From positions 1-59,612 of the forward strand of contig CAILBC010000040.1 in NCBI GenBank assembly GCA_903832325.1: DNA of 59,612 nt. Direction: 5' to 3'. The notes beneath the pieces were generated by a model. It made no database searches. It saw only the letters and a list, made by a program, of their open reading frames with translations, and was not told the origin of the DNA. A program made the translations under genes and the position numbers. This document shows, piece after piece, positions 52,160 to 59,612 of this stretch; position 1 is the stretch's first letter; every line of letters starts with the position of its first letter. The DNA is from an uncultured Sphingomonadales bacterium. GTDB lineage: Bacteria > Pseudomonadota > Alphaproteobacteria > Sphingomonadales > Sphingomonadaceae.

Positions 52160-53455
52160 ATGCGCTCACGACTAGCATGTGGCATTATTTTTTTGGCGCT
52201 GGCCTCGTCGGGTGCCAGGTGTGAAACGCTGATCATCGTCCCCGATCGTGTTTTCACCGCTCAGGACAGGACCGCTCACGCGGGCTGGAAAGTGCTCGTA
52301 GACGGCGAGACCATCCAGGCGGTCGGCCCGGACATCGTCGCGCCTCCGGGAACGCGGACGCTGCAGTTGCCCGGCACAACCCTACTGCCAGGCTTGATTG
52401 ATCTTCACTCGCATCTGTTCCTCCATCCCTACAGCGAGACCTTGTGGGATGATCAAGTCCTCAAGGAGCAACTGCCTTATCGCGTCCTGGCAGCCGCAAA
52501 CCACGCCCGGGACACCCTGCATGCCGGCTTCACCACATTGCGGGATCTTGGCACCGAAGGCGCCGGCAACTCCGACGTGGTGCTGAAACAGGCGATTGAG
52601 GCCGGCCTTGTGCAGGGCCCGCGGCTGCAAGTGGTGACCCGGGCCATCGTCGCGACCGGCGCTTATGGTCCGGCTCGCCGGGACTACACCATCAGCGACC
52701 TTCCGCAGGGCGCCGAAGAAGCGTCCGGGGCCGATGGCATTGTCACCGCCGTGCGTCACCAGGCCGCAGCTGGCGCCGATTGGATCAAACTCTATGCCGA
52801 CTACCAGATCGGACCCAACGGCGAGACCCTACCCGCCTTTTCGCAGGAAGAACTGACCGCCGCTGTTACCAAAGCTCACGACCTTGGCCGCAAAGTCGCC
52901 GCCCATGCGGAATCGGACGAGGGCATGCGCCGGGCGGTTGTGGCGGGGGTCGACACCATCGAGCATGGCAAGGGCGGATCGGAGGCGACCTTTCGCCTGA
53001 TGGCCAAGGCCGGCGTCGCTTATGTCCCGACCCTGACCGAGGTGGAATATTACGGAATCTACTTCCACGGGTATATACCCGGCAAAACGCCTCCGACCGC
53101 AGACATGGCGAACAGTGAACGGGCGTTCCGCGCCGCGCGATCGCTTGGCGTAACCATCGCGTCAGGTTCCGATGTGGGCGTGTATCCGCATGGCGAAAAC
53201 GCCCGCGAACTTGTCTGGATGGTGCGCTATGGCATGGCGCCAGCCGAAGCGCTTATGGCCGCCACGGCGACCGATGCCGCCGTCTTGGGAGAAGGTAAGC
53301 GTCTGGGCAAAGTGCAGCCTGGCTTTATCGCCGACCTGGTGGCGGTGTCCGGGGACCCGACAGTCGACATCAGTGCGGTGGCCCATCCTGTCTTCGTCAT
53401 GAAGGGCGGCCAGATCGTGCGGGCGCCGGCCGTCGCGGACACGCCCCGACCTTAA
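52160..53455 (+). CDS. Exported amidohydrolase-superfamily metal-dependent hydrolase
   Basis: A 431-residue protein with signal peptide (RLACGIIFLALASSGARC) and an amidohydrolase barrel: H-x-H metal ligands in GLIDLHSHLFLH, the metal-bridging Lys in WIKLYADY, His in AAHAES and IEHGKGG, and Asp in ASGSDVGVYPHG. Resembles imidazolonepropionase-like or prolidase-type hydrolases that act on cyclic amides or dipeptides. Codons (GAC, GAG, ACC) differ from the flanking genes. A SD lies at 52144-52151. Substrate unknown; first gene of the island. Confidence 0.85.
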   Translation: MRSRLACGIIFLALASSGARCETLIIVPDRVFTAQDRTAHAGWKVLVDGETIQAVGPDIVAPPGTRTLQLPGTTLLPGLIDLHSHLFLHPYSETLWDDQVLKEQLPYRVLAAANHARDTLHAGFTTLRDLGTEGAGNSDVVLKQAIEAGLVQGPRLQVVTRAIVATGAYGPARRDYTISDLPQGAEEASGADGIVTAVRHQAAAGADWIKLYADYQIGPNGETLPAFSQEELTAAVTKAHDLGRKVAAHAESDEGMRRAVVAGVDTIEHGKGGSEATFRLMAKAGVAYVPTLTEVEYYGIYFHGYIPGKTPPTADMANSERAFRAARSLGVTIASGSDVGVYPHGENARELVWMVRYGMAPAEALMAATATDAAVLGEGKRLGKVQPGFIADLVAVSGDPTVDISAVAHPVFVMKGGQIVRAPAVADTPRP

Positions 53456-53516
53456 GAGACCAAGGCCCTGCCCTGACCGCGACGCGGCAAGGTCAATACC
53501 ACTCCGGGAACTGACG

Positions 53517-54461
53517 ATGTATGGTGCCAGTTTGATTGCCGCTGCACTTGCCCTCCTGTTCGCCTGCGGCCTGGGCTTTGGCATGGGCCGCGCGCGGCTG
53601 TGCCTGGTCACCGCGACCCATGACTTCGTCTTCGCGGCTGATCCCGGCGGATTGCGTCTCCAGGCATTGGCCATCTGCGCCATGGCATTCCTGTTCGGAA
53701 GCGAACTGATGCTTGGAATGCACCGGCTACCCCTGCCAATGGCGGGCGCGGGCGTTGGCCTGGTCCCGGTGGGCGCAGCGCTTATCGCCATTGGGTTCAT
53801 CCTCAACGATGGCTGCTATCTTGGCAGCGTCAGCTTTCTTGGCCAGGGCAAGCTTCGATACCTCTTCACCCTGATCGGCATTTACCTGGCCGAGTTGATT
53901 TCGGTCCCAAGGCGGCTGATGTTCATCGAACGGGAGAGCCTGGTCCCGCAGATGTCGATTCCACCCTTGGCCACCGCCGCTGCCGTGTTCGCAGTCCTCG
54001 CATGGGTCGCTCTCGGCCCGAAGGCGAATGCGGGCGGCAGCCAGCGAATGTGGGGCGTGATCATTGCGAGCGTTTCGGCGCTGTTGATGTTCTCGATCCT
54101 GCCCGGCTGGAGCTACGGCGCAACGATTGCCGGTCTCGCCCGTTCGGGCGTGCTTGATCTCGGTCTCCCACAACTCGCCGGCGTGACGCTGTTCCTTGGG
54201 GCGATCATCGCCAGTGTGACGTCTGGACAGTGGCGACTGGAACTGCCTGGACTGAGCGGCGTCGTCAGATGCCTGTCGGGCGGTTACATCATGCAGACCG
54301 GGGCGCAGATAGTGCCCGGCGGGACCGACACCTGGCTGTTCTGGACCATTCCGGGCGGAGGCCTTCACGGCGTGATTGCTTATGCCGTTGTTGTCCCGAT
54401 CACGATTGCCTGGTGGTGGATACACCGCAGCCTCACCCGGGTCAGGGCAGTGGGAGCATGA
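53517..54461 (+). CDS. YeeE/YedE-family transporter
   Basis: A 314-residue polytopic membrane protein. Family marks are GFGMGRARLCLV, FILNDGCYLGSVSFLGQGKLRYLFTLIG and CLSGGYIMQTGAQIVPGGTDTWLFWTIPGGG; conserved Cys residues line the presumed pore. YeeE/YedE proteins import thiosulfate or other sulfur/selenium compounds, usually with a TusA-like partner; none is encoded here. Foreign codon use like the amidohydrolase. About 60 bp separate them, so co-transcription is likely. Confidence 0.84.
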   Translation: MYGASLIAAALALLFACGLGFGMGRARLCLVTATHDFVFAADPGGLRLQALAICAMAFLFGSELMLGMHRLPLPMAGAGVGLVPVGAALIAIGFILNDGCYLGSVSFLGQGKLRYLFTLIGIYLAELISVPRRLMFIERESLVPQMSIPPLATAAAVFAVLAWVALGPKANAGGSQRMWGVIIASVSALLMFSILPGWSYGATIAGLARSGVLDLGLPQLAGVTLFLGAIIASVTSGQWRLELPGLSGVVRCLSGGYIMQTGAQIVPGGTDTWLFWTIPGGGLHGVIAYAVVVPITIAWWWIHRSLTRVRAVGA

Positions 54462-54555
54462 GTGTCGCCAAGCAAGGGCAGCGGACGCGCACGGCGCGGG
54501 GCCAACACTTGACCGGTAGGTGCGCGGATCGTGCTGGGAGAAAGGGACGAGGATC

Positions 54556-54780
54556 ATGATCAACAGGTTTGCCATCGCGCTGGCGTGGGGGGTGGCACTG
54601 TTTAGCCATTCCGCCGGAGCTAAAGCGCACCTGCCAAGGGCTGCAGCCTGCGTGCTGTCCGTGCAGGAAACGTCGGGTCAACTGGGTATCGTCTCGTCGG
54701 GCGGTGCAATGGTGGCGACGATACCGATCAGTGAGCGGCCCCATGAGATCGCCGTCACGCTAAACGGCAACACCGCACGC
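54556..54780 (+). pseudogene. 5' fragment of an exported beta-propeller protein
   Basis: ATG 54556 begins a signal peptide (MINRFAIALAWGVALFSHSAGAKA) followed by CVLSVQETSGQLGIVSSG and HEIAVTLNGNTA, the opening of a YncE/YVTN-type propeller. At about 54779 the homology stops and the frame enters the complement of the antitoxin gene. The gene seems cut by insertion of the toxin-antitoxin pair or by a deletion. The missing 3' part is not elsewhere in the window. Confidence 0.7.
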
Positions 54781-55116
54781 TCAGGCGGTGTGCTTGGCGG
54801 CGTCGATCTCGCCGACGCCGGTGAGTGTGAACGCGCCGGTGCCGGGCAGTTCAATCCGCAACTCCAGCGTGCCGCCAGCGGCCTCGACGAACCGGCGCAG
54901 CGTGGAGAGGTAGAGATCGGTCTGGCGCTCGATCTTGAGCACCGAAGGCTGCTTGACCCCCAGGCGTTGGGCGATCTGTTCCTGGCTGCGCGCGGCGAGC
55001 TTGCGGAGCGCCTTGAGGCCCTCGATCTCGCGCAACTGTTCAGCCGCGCGCGCCTCGATCCGGGCGCGGCGTTCCGGCGTCAGCTTCGCCATCACCTCGT
55101 CATGCGTGCGTGCCAT
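54781..55116 (-). CDS. XRE-type antitoxin (HigA-like)
   Basis: A 111-residue HTH protein: RKLAARSQEQIAQRLGVKQPSVLKIERQTDLYLSTLRRFVEAAGGTLELRIELPG. Placement directly after a RelE/Gp49-type toxin (its ATG lies 2 bp after the toxin's original TGA) marks it as the antitoxin of a reversed-order HigBA-like pair. It would bind the toxin and repress the operon. Codon usage is island-like. It is likely expressed from a promoter upstream of the toxin near 55480. Confidence 0.85.
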   Translation of the reverse strand: MARTHDEVMAKLTPERRARIEARAAEQLREIEGLKALRKLAARSQEQIAQRLGVKQPSVLKIERQTDLYLSTLRRFVEAAGGTLELRIELPGTGAFTLTGVGEIDAAKHTA

Positions 55117-55118
55117 GG

Positions 55119-55474
55119 TCACTTTCCTTTCAACGTATCGAGATGCTCGGCGAACCGGGCATCGGCCTTGGCGATGAGCCCCTTGTAGAACCGTTTCTGC
55201 ACCACCCCGCTCTTGTCGCCCGCCACCAGGATGATGGCCGGCGTTCAGGATCGAACGCGAAGGCCACCCGCCACACCCCGTCATCGGCGCGGAACCGCAG
55301 TTCCTTCATGTTGGCGTATTTCGATCCCGCCAACGTGTCGGCGTGCGGACGCCCGAGCGACGGCCCCAGCGCGATCAACAACTCAGCCGTGACCAGCAGG
55401 CTATCCTGCACCTCCTCGGCCAGCGCCTCCATCTCGGGCAGGAACGCATCGTGATAGAGAACCGTCCAAGTCAT
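55119..55474 (-). pseudogene. Frameshifted RelE/Gp49-type toxin (HigB-like)
   Basis: Starts MTWTVLYHDAFLPEMEALAEEVQDSLL and runs through MKELRFRADDGVWRVAFAFDPERR, then turns to PSSWWRATRAGWCRN. Reading one base differently near 55240 restores ILVAGDKSGVVQKRFYKGLIAKADARFAEHLDTLKGK and a stop at 55119-55121, two bases before the antitoxin ATG. So one base was lost (a G or C in the CGCCGGCC run). The toxin C-terminus carries RNase residues, so it is probably inactive unless this is a sequencing error. Confidence 0.8.
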
Positions 55475-55572
55475 GCGACATCATACCTCATGGGCTATAT
55501 TTTGTCCATAGGCCAGAGGCTATGCTTCCTCGCCCGCTTCGAGCGTGAGGGCGGGGGTTTCCGGGGGTTTCC

Positions 55573-55612
55573 CGGACAGTATACGAAATTCAACCCTGCG
55601 GAGCGTTCCCCG
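55573..55612. repeat. Right-border GGACAGTATAC repeat
   Basis: GGACAGTATACGAAATT followed by CCCTGCGGAGCGTTCCCC aligns with the left-border copy at 51987 (GGACAGTATACTAAATT...CCCTTCAGCGGAATTCCCC), in the same orientation. It is evidence that related palindromic repeats bracket the island. Confidence 0.65.
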
Positions 55613-55665
55613 CAATCCTGCCGCAACCGCATGCCAATGCAAGCGCCGCGTGCGGGGATGGATGG

Positions 55666-55686
55666 ATGCCGGCTGAAGGCCGGCAT
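55666..55686. repeat. Hairpin ATGCCGGC/GCCGGCAT
   Basis: ATGCCGGC, loop TGAAG and the exact complement GCCGGCAT. A short REP-like palindrome between the toxin-antitoxin pair and DAHP synthase; no U-tract, so not a terminator. Confidence 0.6.
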
Positions 55687-55954
55687 GACGATCTGTCGGG
55701 CTTTGGGGCTGGCGCCGGGCTGAGGGGCGCGCAGGTCCGGACGGTCAAGGGTTCAAAGGGCCCCCTGCCCTTTGCCGCCGGAGGCTCCTGATCGGTCTTT
55801 CCGGATCGGCTGAAACCCCGCCCCCTTGCTCCAACACCAGAACCCCGATCACCCTGATCGCAAAGCATCGCTTTGCAAATCCCGCCCGACGCGCCTATTT
55901 GCGCTGCTTCGCCCCCTGGCCAATGGTGTGCCCGGGGGCCAGGGATGATTGAAC

Positions 55955-57328
55955 GTGGCGACCAACTGGAATGCGCGCACATGGCGCGGGGCAGAAGCGC
56001 GGCACATGCCGAGCTATCCGGATGCGGACAAACTGGCGGCGGTGGAAACCACGCTGACCAGCTTTCCGCCGCTGGTTTTTGCCGGTGAAGCCCGCGCGCT
56101 GAAGGCCGATCTGGCCGAAGTGGCGGCCGGGCGCGGTTTCGTGTTGCAGGGCGGGGATTGCGCCGAAAGCTTTGCCGAATTCCACCCCAACAACATCCGC
56201 GACACGTTCCGCGTGCTGCTGCAGATGGCCGTGATCCTGACTTTTGCCAGCAAGCAGCCGGTGATCAAGGTGGGCCGCATGGCTGGCCAGTTTGCCAAGC
56301 CGCGGTCTTCGCCGATGGAGCGCCAGGGCGATGTCGAACTGCCCAGCTATCTGGGTGACAATATCAATGGCATCGATTTCACCCCCGAATCGCGCATTCC
56401 CGATCCGGACCGGATGCTGCGCGCCTATAGCCAGGCGGCGGCCACGCTGAACCTGCTGCGCGCGTTTGCCACGGGCGGCTATGCCAATCTGCGCCAGGTG
56501 CACCAGTGGACGCTCGATCATATCGGCAAAAGCCCGTGGGCGGCGAAATTTGCCGAAATGGCGGACAAGATCGGCGAAGCGCTGGATTTCATGGAGGCCT
56601 GCGGGGTCAATCCCGCAACCGTGCCGCAATTGCAGGGCACCAGCTTCTACACCAGCCACGAAGCGTTGCTGCTGCAATACGAAGAAGCGATGACGCGGCA
56701 GGATTCGCTGACCGGCAAGTGGTACGACACCAGCGCGCACATGCTGTGGATCGGCGATCGCACCCGGTTCGAAGGTTCGGCGCATGTCGAATTCCTGCGC
56801 GGGGTGGACAATCCGATCGGCGTGAAATGCGGGCCCAGCCTGTCAGCCGATGTGCTGATCCGCCTGCTCGATACGCTCAATCCGGGCCGCGAGGCCGGCC
56901 GGATCACGCTGATCAGCCGGTTCGGGCATGACAAAGTCGAATCCGGCCTGCCGCCGCTGGTTCGCGCGATTGCGCGCGAAGGCCATCCGGTGGTGTGGTC
57001 GTGCGATCCGATGCACGGCAACGTGATCAAGGCCGACAACGGGTACAAGACGCGGCCGTTCGACCGCATCCTGACCGAAGTGAAGGGCTTTTTCGCGGTG
57101 CACCGCGCCGAAGGCACCCATGCCGGCGGCATCCACATCGAAATGACCGGGCGCGACGTGACCGAATGCACCGGCGGCGCCGTGGCGATCAGCGAAGAGG
57201 CCCTGGCCGACCGCTATCACACCCATTGCGACCCCCGCCTGAACGCGGCGCAATCGATCGAACTGGCATTCCTGCTGGCCGAAGCGATCAATCTGGAACG
57301 CGCAGGGGCCAAGGCCGAAGCGGCCTGA
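55955..57328 (+). CDS. 3-deoxy-7-phosphoheptulonate (DAHP) synthase, class II
   Basis: A 457-residue class II (plant-type) DAHP synthase, condensing PEP and erythrose 4-phosphate in the first step of the shikimate pathway. Signature text: FVLQGGDCAESFAEF, VIKVGRMAGQFAKPRS, GTSFYTSHEALLLQYEEAMTR, WIGDRTRFEGSAHVEFLRGVDNPIGVKCGP, VWSCDPMHGNVI, CTGGAVAISEEALADRYHTHCDPRLN. The start is GTG 55955 (AGGGA upstream). Its 5' end is duplicated 4.08 kb upstream, at the left edge of the island. Codon usage returns to the core style. Confidence 0.95.
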   Translation: MATNWNARTWRGAEARHMPSYPDADKLAAVETTLTSFPPLVFAGEARALKADLAEVAAGRGFVLQGGDCAESFAEFHPNNIRDTFRVLLQMAVILTFASKQPVIKVGRMAGQFAKPRSSPMERQGDVELPSYLGDNINGIDFTPESRIPDPDRMLRAYSQAAATLNLLRAFATGGYANLRQVHQWTLDHIGKSPWAAKFAEMADKIGEALDFMEACGVNPATVPQLQGTSFYTSHEALLLQYEEAMTRQDSLTGKWYDTSAHMLWIGDRTRFEGSAHVEFLRGVDNPIGVKCGPSLSADVLIRLLDTLNPGREAGRITLISRFGHDKVESGLPPLVRAIAREGHPVVWSCDPMHGNVIKADNGYKTRPFDRILTEVKGFFAVHRAEGTHAGGIHIEMTGRDVTECTGGAVAISEEALADRYHTHCDPRLNAAQSIELAFLLAEAINLERAGAKAEAA

Positions 57329-57473
57329 AGCACGCCATTGCGGCATGAAACGGGGCGCGCGGCGGGCAACTGCCGTGCGCCCTTTTCGTTTTTGCAGGCC
57401 AGATTGGCGCAAGTTCGCCCTTGCGCGCGCCCGCGGTCCTGTTCCACACCTTTGCCGGTTTGGCAGGGAGTGA

Positions 57474-59516
57474 ATGATGGCGGGCGGCGCGTGGAACCGG
57501 GGTCTTGCTGCGCTCTTGCCGATCGGTCTGGCGCTGTCTGCGCCCGCGTTTGCTGCCGATCCGCCGGCATCTCCTGCTGTGGCCACCACCCCCCCTGCCA
57601 CCACCCCAGCCGCCACCACTCCAGCCGCCACGCCGCCTGCTCGGCGCGAGCGGCCGCCGCGCATTCCCACCGCCGATTTCGCCGTGCGGCCGCAATTGAC
57701 CGCGCCGGTGCTTTCGCCCGACGGGCTGCACCTGGCCGCGCGGTTCACGGTGAAGGGGGAGGAAAGGTTGGCGGTGGCCGATCTGACGGGCAAAGTGCTG
57801 ACGCAATTGCTCAGCATTCCCAAAAAGACCGATCTGGTCCGCTATTTCTGGGCGGGCAACGGCACGCTGATCGCGGTGTTGGGCTCCACCGTGCCGTGGT
57901 TCGCTGACGAAGGCTATGCCACGCGGCTGTTCGCGTTTGATGTCGCCACCGGCAAATCGCACGTGCTCGACAACCGGATCATGGGCCTGAAGGGCGATGA
58001 CGTGCTGTGGAGCGATCCCGAAGGAAAAACGCTGCTGATGGCGTTCCAGGGGTCGGTTTATGATTTTCCCGCCGTCTACAGCATGGATGTCGCCACCAAC
58101 CGCGCCAAGCGGGTGAGCGACGATCATGGCGATATCTGGGACTGGTATGCCGACAGCAGCGGCGTCGTGCGCTATGGCTTTGGCTATACCGGCGAACACA
58201 CCTGGCAAATGGTCTATCGCAGCGGGCCGGCCGACAAGTTCAAGGTCGTGCTGAAAGGCAACGACGACAAGGACGATGACAGCGTGATCGACAGCGTCGT
58301 GCGCCTGTCCCAGGGCAGCGACACGGGCTATACGCTGGCGCGCGGGGCCGACAGCCCGTTCTGGGCGCTGTACGAATATGATTTTGCCAGGCATGCGCGG
58401 GGCAAGCTGGTTTATGCCGCGCCCGGCGCGGATGTCGATCTGGCCACGGTCAGCGATGACGGGCAGAAACTGATTTCGGCGCAATTCACCGATGATCGCA
58501 ACCGCATCCGCTGGTTTGACGAAAAGCTGGCCACGCTCCAGGCCGATCTCGACAAGGCGGTGGGCGCCGATCGCCAGGTCTGGATCGCCTCGCACAGCCG
58601 CAATTACGAAACGCTGGTGGTTGCGGTGGGCGGCGCTTTGGATCCCGGTGCCTATTACCTGTACCAGCAGGCCGCAGGCGTGATGAAACGCTTTTCCCAA
58701 TCGAACGATCGGCTGAAAGCCAGCGAGCTCGCGATCACGAACTATGTGCATTACAAGGCGCGCGACGGGCAGGTTCTCGCGGCCTATCTCACATTGCCGG
58801 TGGGGCGCCCGGCCAAAGGGCTGCCGCTGATCATCCACCCGCACGGCGGCCCGTTCGGGATACGCGACGAAGGTGATTTTGACGAAGAAGTGCAGTTTTA
58901 CGCCAACCGTGGCTATGCCGTGCTGCAACCGCAGTTCCGCGGATCGGGCAGTTTCGGCAAGGCGTTTGAAGATGCAGCCAAAGGCCAGTGGGGCCGCGCC
59001 ATGCAGGACGATCTGGACGACGGGATGGACTGGCTGGCCGCGCAGGGCACGATCGATGCCAAACGCGTCTGCGTGATCGGGACCAGCTATGGCGGCTATG
59101 CCGCGCTGTGGGCGGCCACGCGCAATCCCGAACGCTATCGCTGCGCCGCCAGCTTTGCCGGGATCAGCGATGTGCCCAAATGGCTGAAATATTCCGGCCG
59201 GTTCGAAGGCACAAAGCATCGCGAAAACTGGCGCGCGCAGCTGCAGGGTGACAAGACGTTTGACCTGAAGACGGTGTCGCCGATTTATACTGTCGACCGG
59301 CTGAAAGTGCCGGTGCTGATTGCGCATGGCGATGCCGATACGCGCGTGCCGTTCAAGCAGAGCAAGCAATATGCCGACGCGCTGACCGCCGCGGGCAAGG
59401 TCCACGAATTCTACACCATCGCCGATGAAGGCCACGGCTTTACCAAGGCCGACAACGAACAGCTGTGGCTGGACAAGCTCGACGCATTTCTGGCGAAGTA
59501 TAATCCGGCAGATTGA
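57474..59516 (+). CDS. Exported S9-family prolyl oligopeptidase-type peptidase
   Basis: A 680-residue periplasmic serine peptidase. Signal peptide (LAALLPIGLALSAPAFAA), a Pro/Ala/Thr linker with TTPAATT repeats, a beta-propeller half, then the alpha/beta-hydrolase domain with Ser538 in GTSYGGYAA, Asp622 in HGDADTRVP and His654 in DEGHGF. Typical of DPP/acylaminoacyl peptidases of sphingomonads. The start is ATG 57474 after GGGAG. A copy of the palindromic element begins 3 bp after the stop. Confidence 0.93.
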   Translation: MMAGGAWNRGLAALLPIGLALSAPAFAADPPASPAVATTPPATTPAATTPAATPPARRERPPRIPTADFAVRPQLTAPVLSPDGLHLAARFTVKGEERLAVADLTGKVLTQLLSIPKKTDLVRYFWAGNGTLIAVLGSTVPWFADEGYATRLFAFDVATGKSHVLDNRIMGLKGDDVLWSDPEGKTLLMAFQGSVYDFPAVYSMDVATNRAKRVSDDHGDIWDWYADSSGVVRYGFGYTGEHTWQMVYRSGPADKFKVVLKGNDDKDDDSVIDSVVRLSQGSDTGYTLARGADSPFWALYEYDFARHARGKLVYAAPGADVDLATVSDDGQKLISAQFTDDRNRIRWFDEKLATLQADLDKAVGADRQVWIASHSRNYETLVVAVGGALDPGAYYLYQQAAGVMKRFSQSNDRLKASELAITNYVHYKARDGQVLAAYLTLPVGRPAKGLPLIIHPHGGPFGIRDEGDFDEEVQFYANRGYAVLQPQFRGSGSFGKAFEDAAKGQWGRAMQDDLDDGMDWLAAQGTIDAKRVCVIGTSYGGYAALWAATRNPERYRCAASFAGISDVPKWLKYSGRFEGTKHRENWRAQLQGDKTFDLKTVSPIYTVDRLKVPVLIAHGDADTRVPFKQSKQYADALTAAGKVHEFYTIADEGHGFTKADNEQLWLDKLDAFLAKYNPAD

Positions 59517-59518
59517 GT

Positions 59519-59612
59519 GTCTGACCCGAAACTCCGTTTCGGGAAGTCGGTACCGGCCCGCTCCCCCACCCGACCACCCAATACCGTACAATTACGTGGG
59601 TGGTCGGGTGGG
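59519..59612. repeat. Composite palindromic element, copy at window end
   Basis: GTCTGAC then CCGAAAC/GTTTCGG hairpin (module A variant), GTCGGTACC link, and module B left arm (59555-59580) identical for 26 bases to that at 34734. The 16-nt loop differs from the other copy; the right arm runs off the window end at 59612. Confidence 0.85.

Larger units (their letters stand above)
55475..55954. other. Right-border region of the island and DAHP synthase promoter
   Basis: A 480-bp stretch without a convincing gene. It holds the toxin-antitoxin promoter side, a GGACAGTATACGAAATT copy (55573-55612) related to the left-border repeats, a perfect 8-bp hairpin at 55666-55686, and the presumed leader of the DAHP synthase. 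The short frames here look non-coding. Confidence 0.7.

Noticed and set aside
57288..59591. 767-codon minus-strand frame opposite the S9 peptidase
   Set aside because: Shadow of a well-supported gene with a complete catalytic triad on the plus strand.

Overview
The window is about 59.6 kb of very GC-rich alphaproteobacterial chromosome. Gene content and order point to the Sphingomonadaceae, most likely Novosphingobium or a close relative; this is inference, because no rRNA or tRNA gene is present to confirm it. Supporting signs are the run nfu, nitroreductase, tsaB, rimI, mucR, fur, plsC, miaB, phoH, ybeY, corC, a plant-type glutamate-cysteine ligase, and core genes that strongly prefer GAT, GAA and TAT codons despite the high GC. 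I see no tRNA, rRNA, CRISPR array or full insertion sequence.

Layout. 1-12.7 kb holds a RarD permease, two small exported proteins, an AstD-type aldehyde dehydrogenase, SelO, a GT4 glycosyltransferase, a YfgM-like protein with BamB, an ICMT-like membrane methyltransferase, and an rsmE-gshA-monooxygenase operon. 12.7-27.9 kb holds a membrane-protein gene split by an in-frame TGA, ubiA, a dciA-dsb-dsb-smc-nat operon divergent from a mutY-serine hydrolase-nudC-DsbA-like operon, an aldehyde dehydrogenase, a DUF1489 protein and a cyclophilin. 28-36.8 kb is accessory: a transglutaminase-like protein, two tandem exported trypsin-like proteases, a 74-residue protein ending in seven SDHSN repeats, a TIR-TM-TPR protein and, divergent from it, a SLOG-type protein with a membrane module. 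36.8-51.8 kb is mostly conserved housekeeping genes and ends with an exported FKBP isomerase and an M16 protease.

About 51.87-55.95 kb looks like an acquired island between the M16 protease and a class II DAHP synthase gene. A diverged copy of the DAHP synthase 5' end lies at its left border and related GGACAGTATAC repeats lie near both ends. Its cargo is an exported amidohydrolase, a YedE-type transporter, a truncated propeller protein and a toxin-antitoxin pair whose toxin is frameshifted. By eye it uses GAC and GAG far more than its surroundings. The window closes with DAHP synthase and an exported S9 peptidase.

The best candidate for an undescribed system is the TIR-TPR / SDHSN / SLOG-2TM locus at 32.4-36.8 kb. 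A TIR domain that keeps the SARM1-type WVHxE glutamate lies opposite a protein combining a SLOG nucleotide-binding fold with transmembrane segments, the same logic as TIR-to-SLOG signalling in Thoeris but with both proteins membrane-anchored. The repeat protein is real: every difference among its seven 15-bp repeats is synonymous. The window is also rich in short tandem repeats (13-43 bp units) and in large palindromes, including a composite element with an invariant 26-bp stem, one copy of which fills the divergent TIR/SLOG promoter region.
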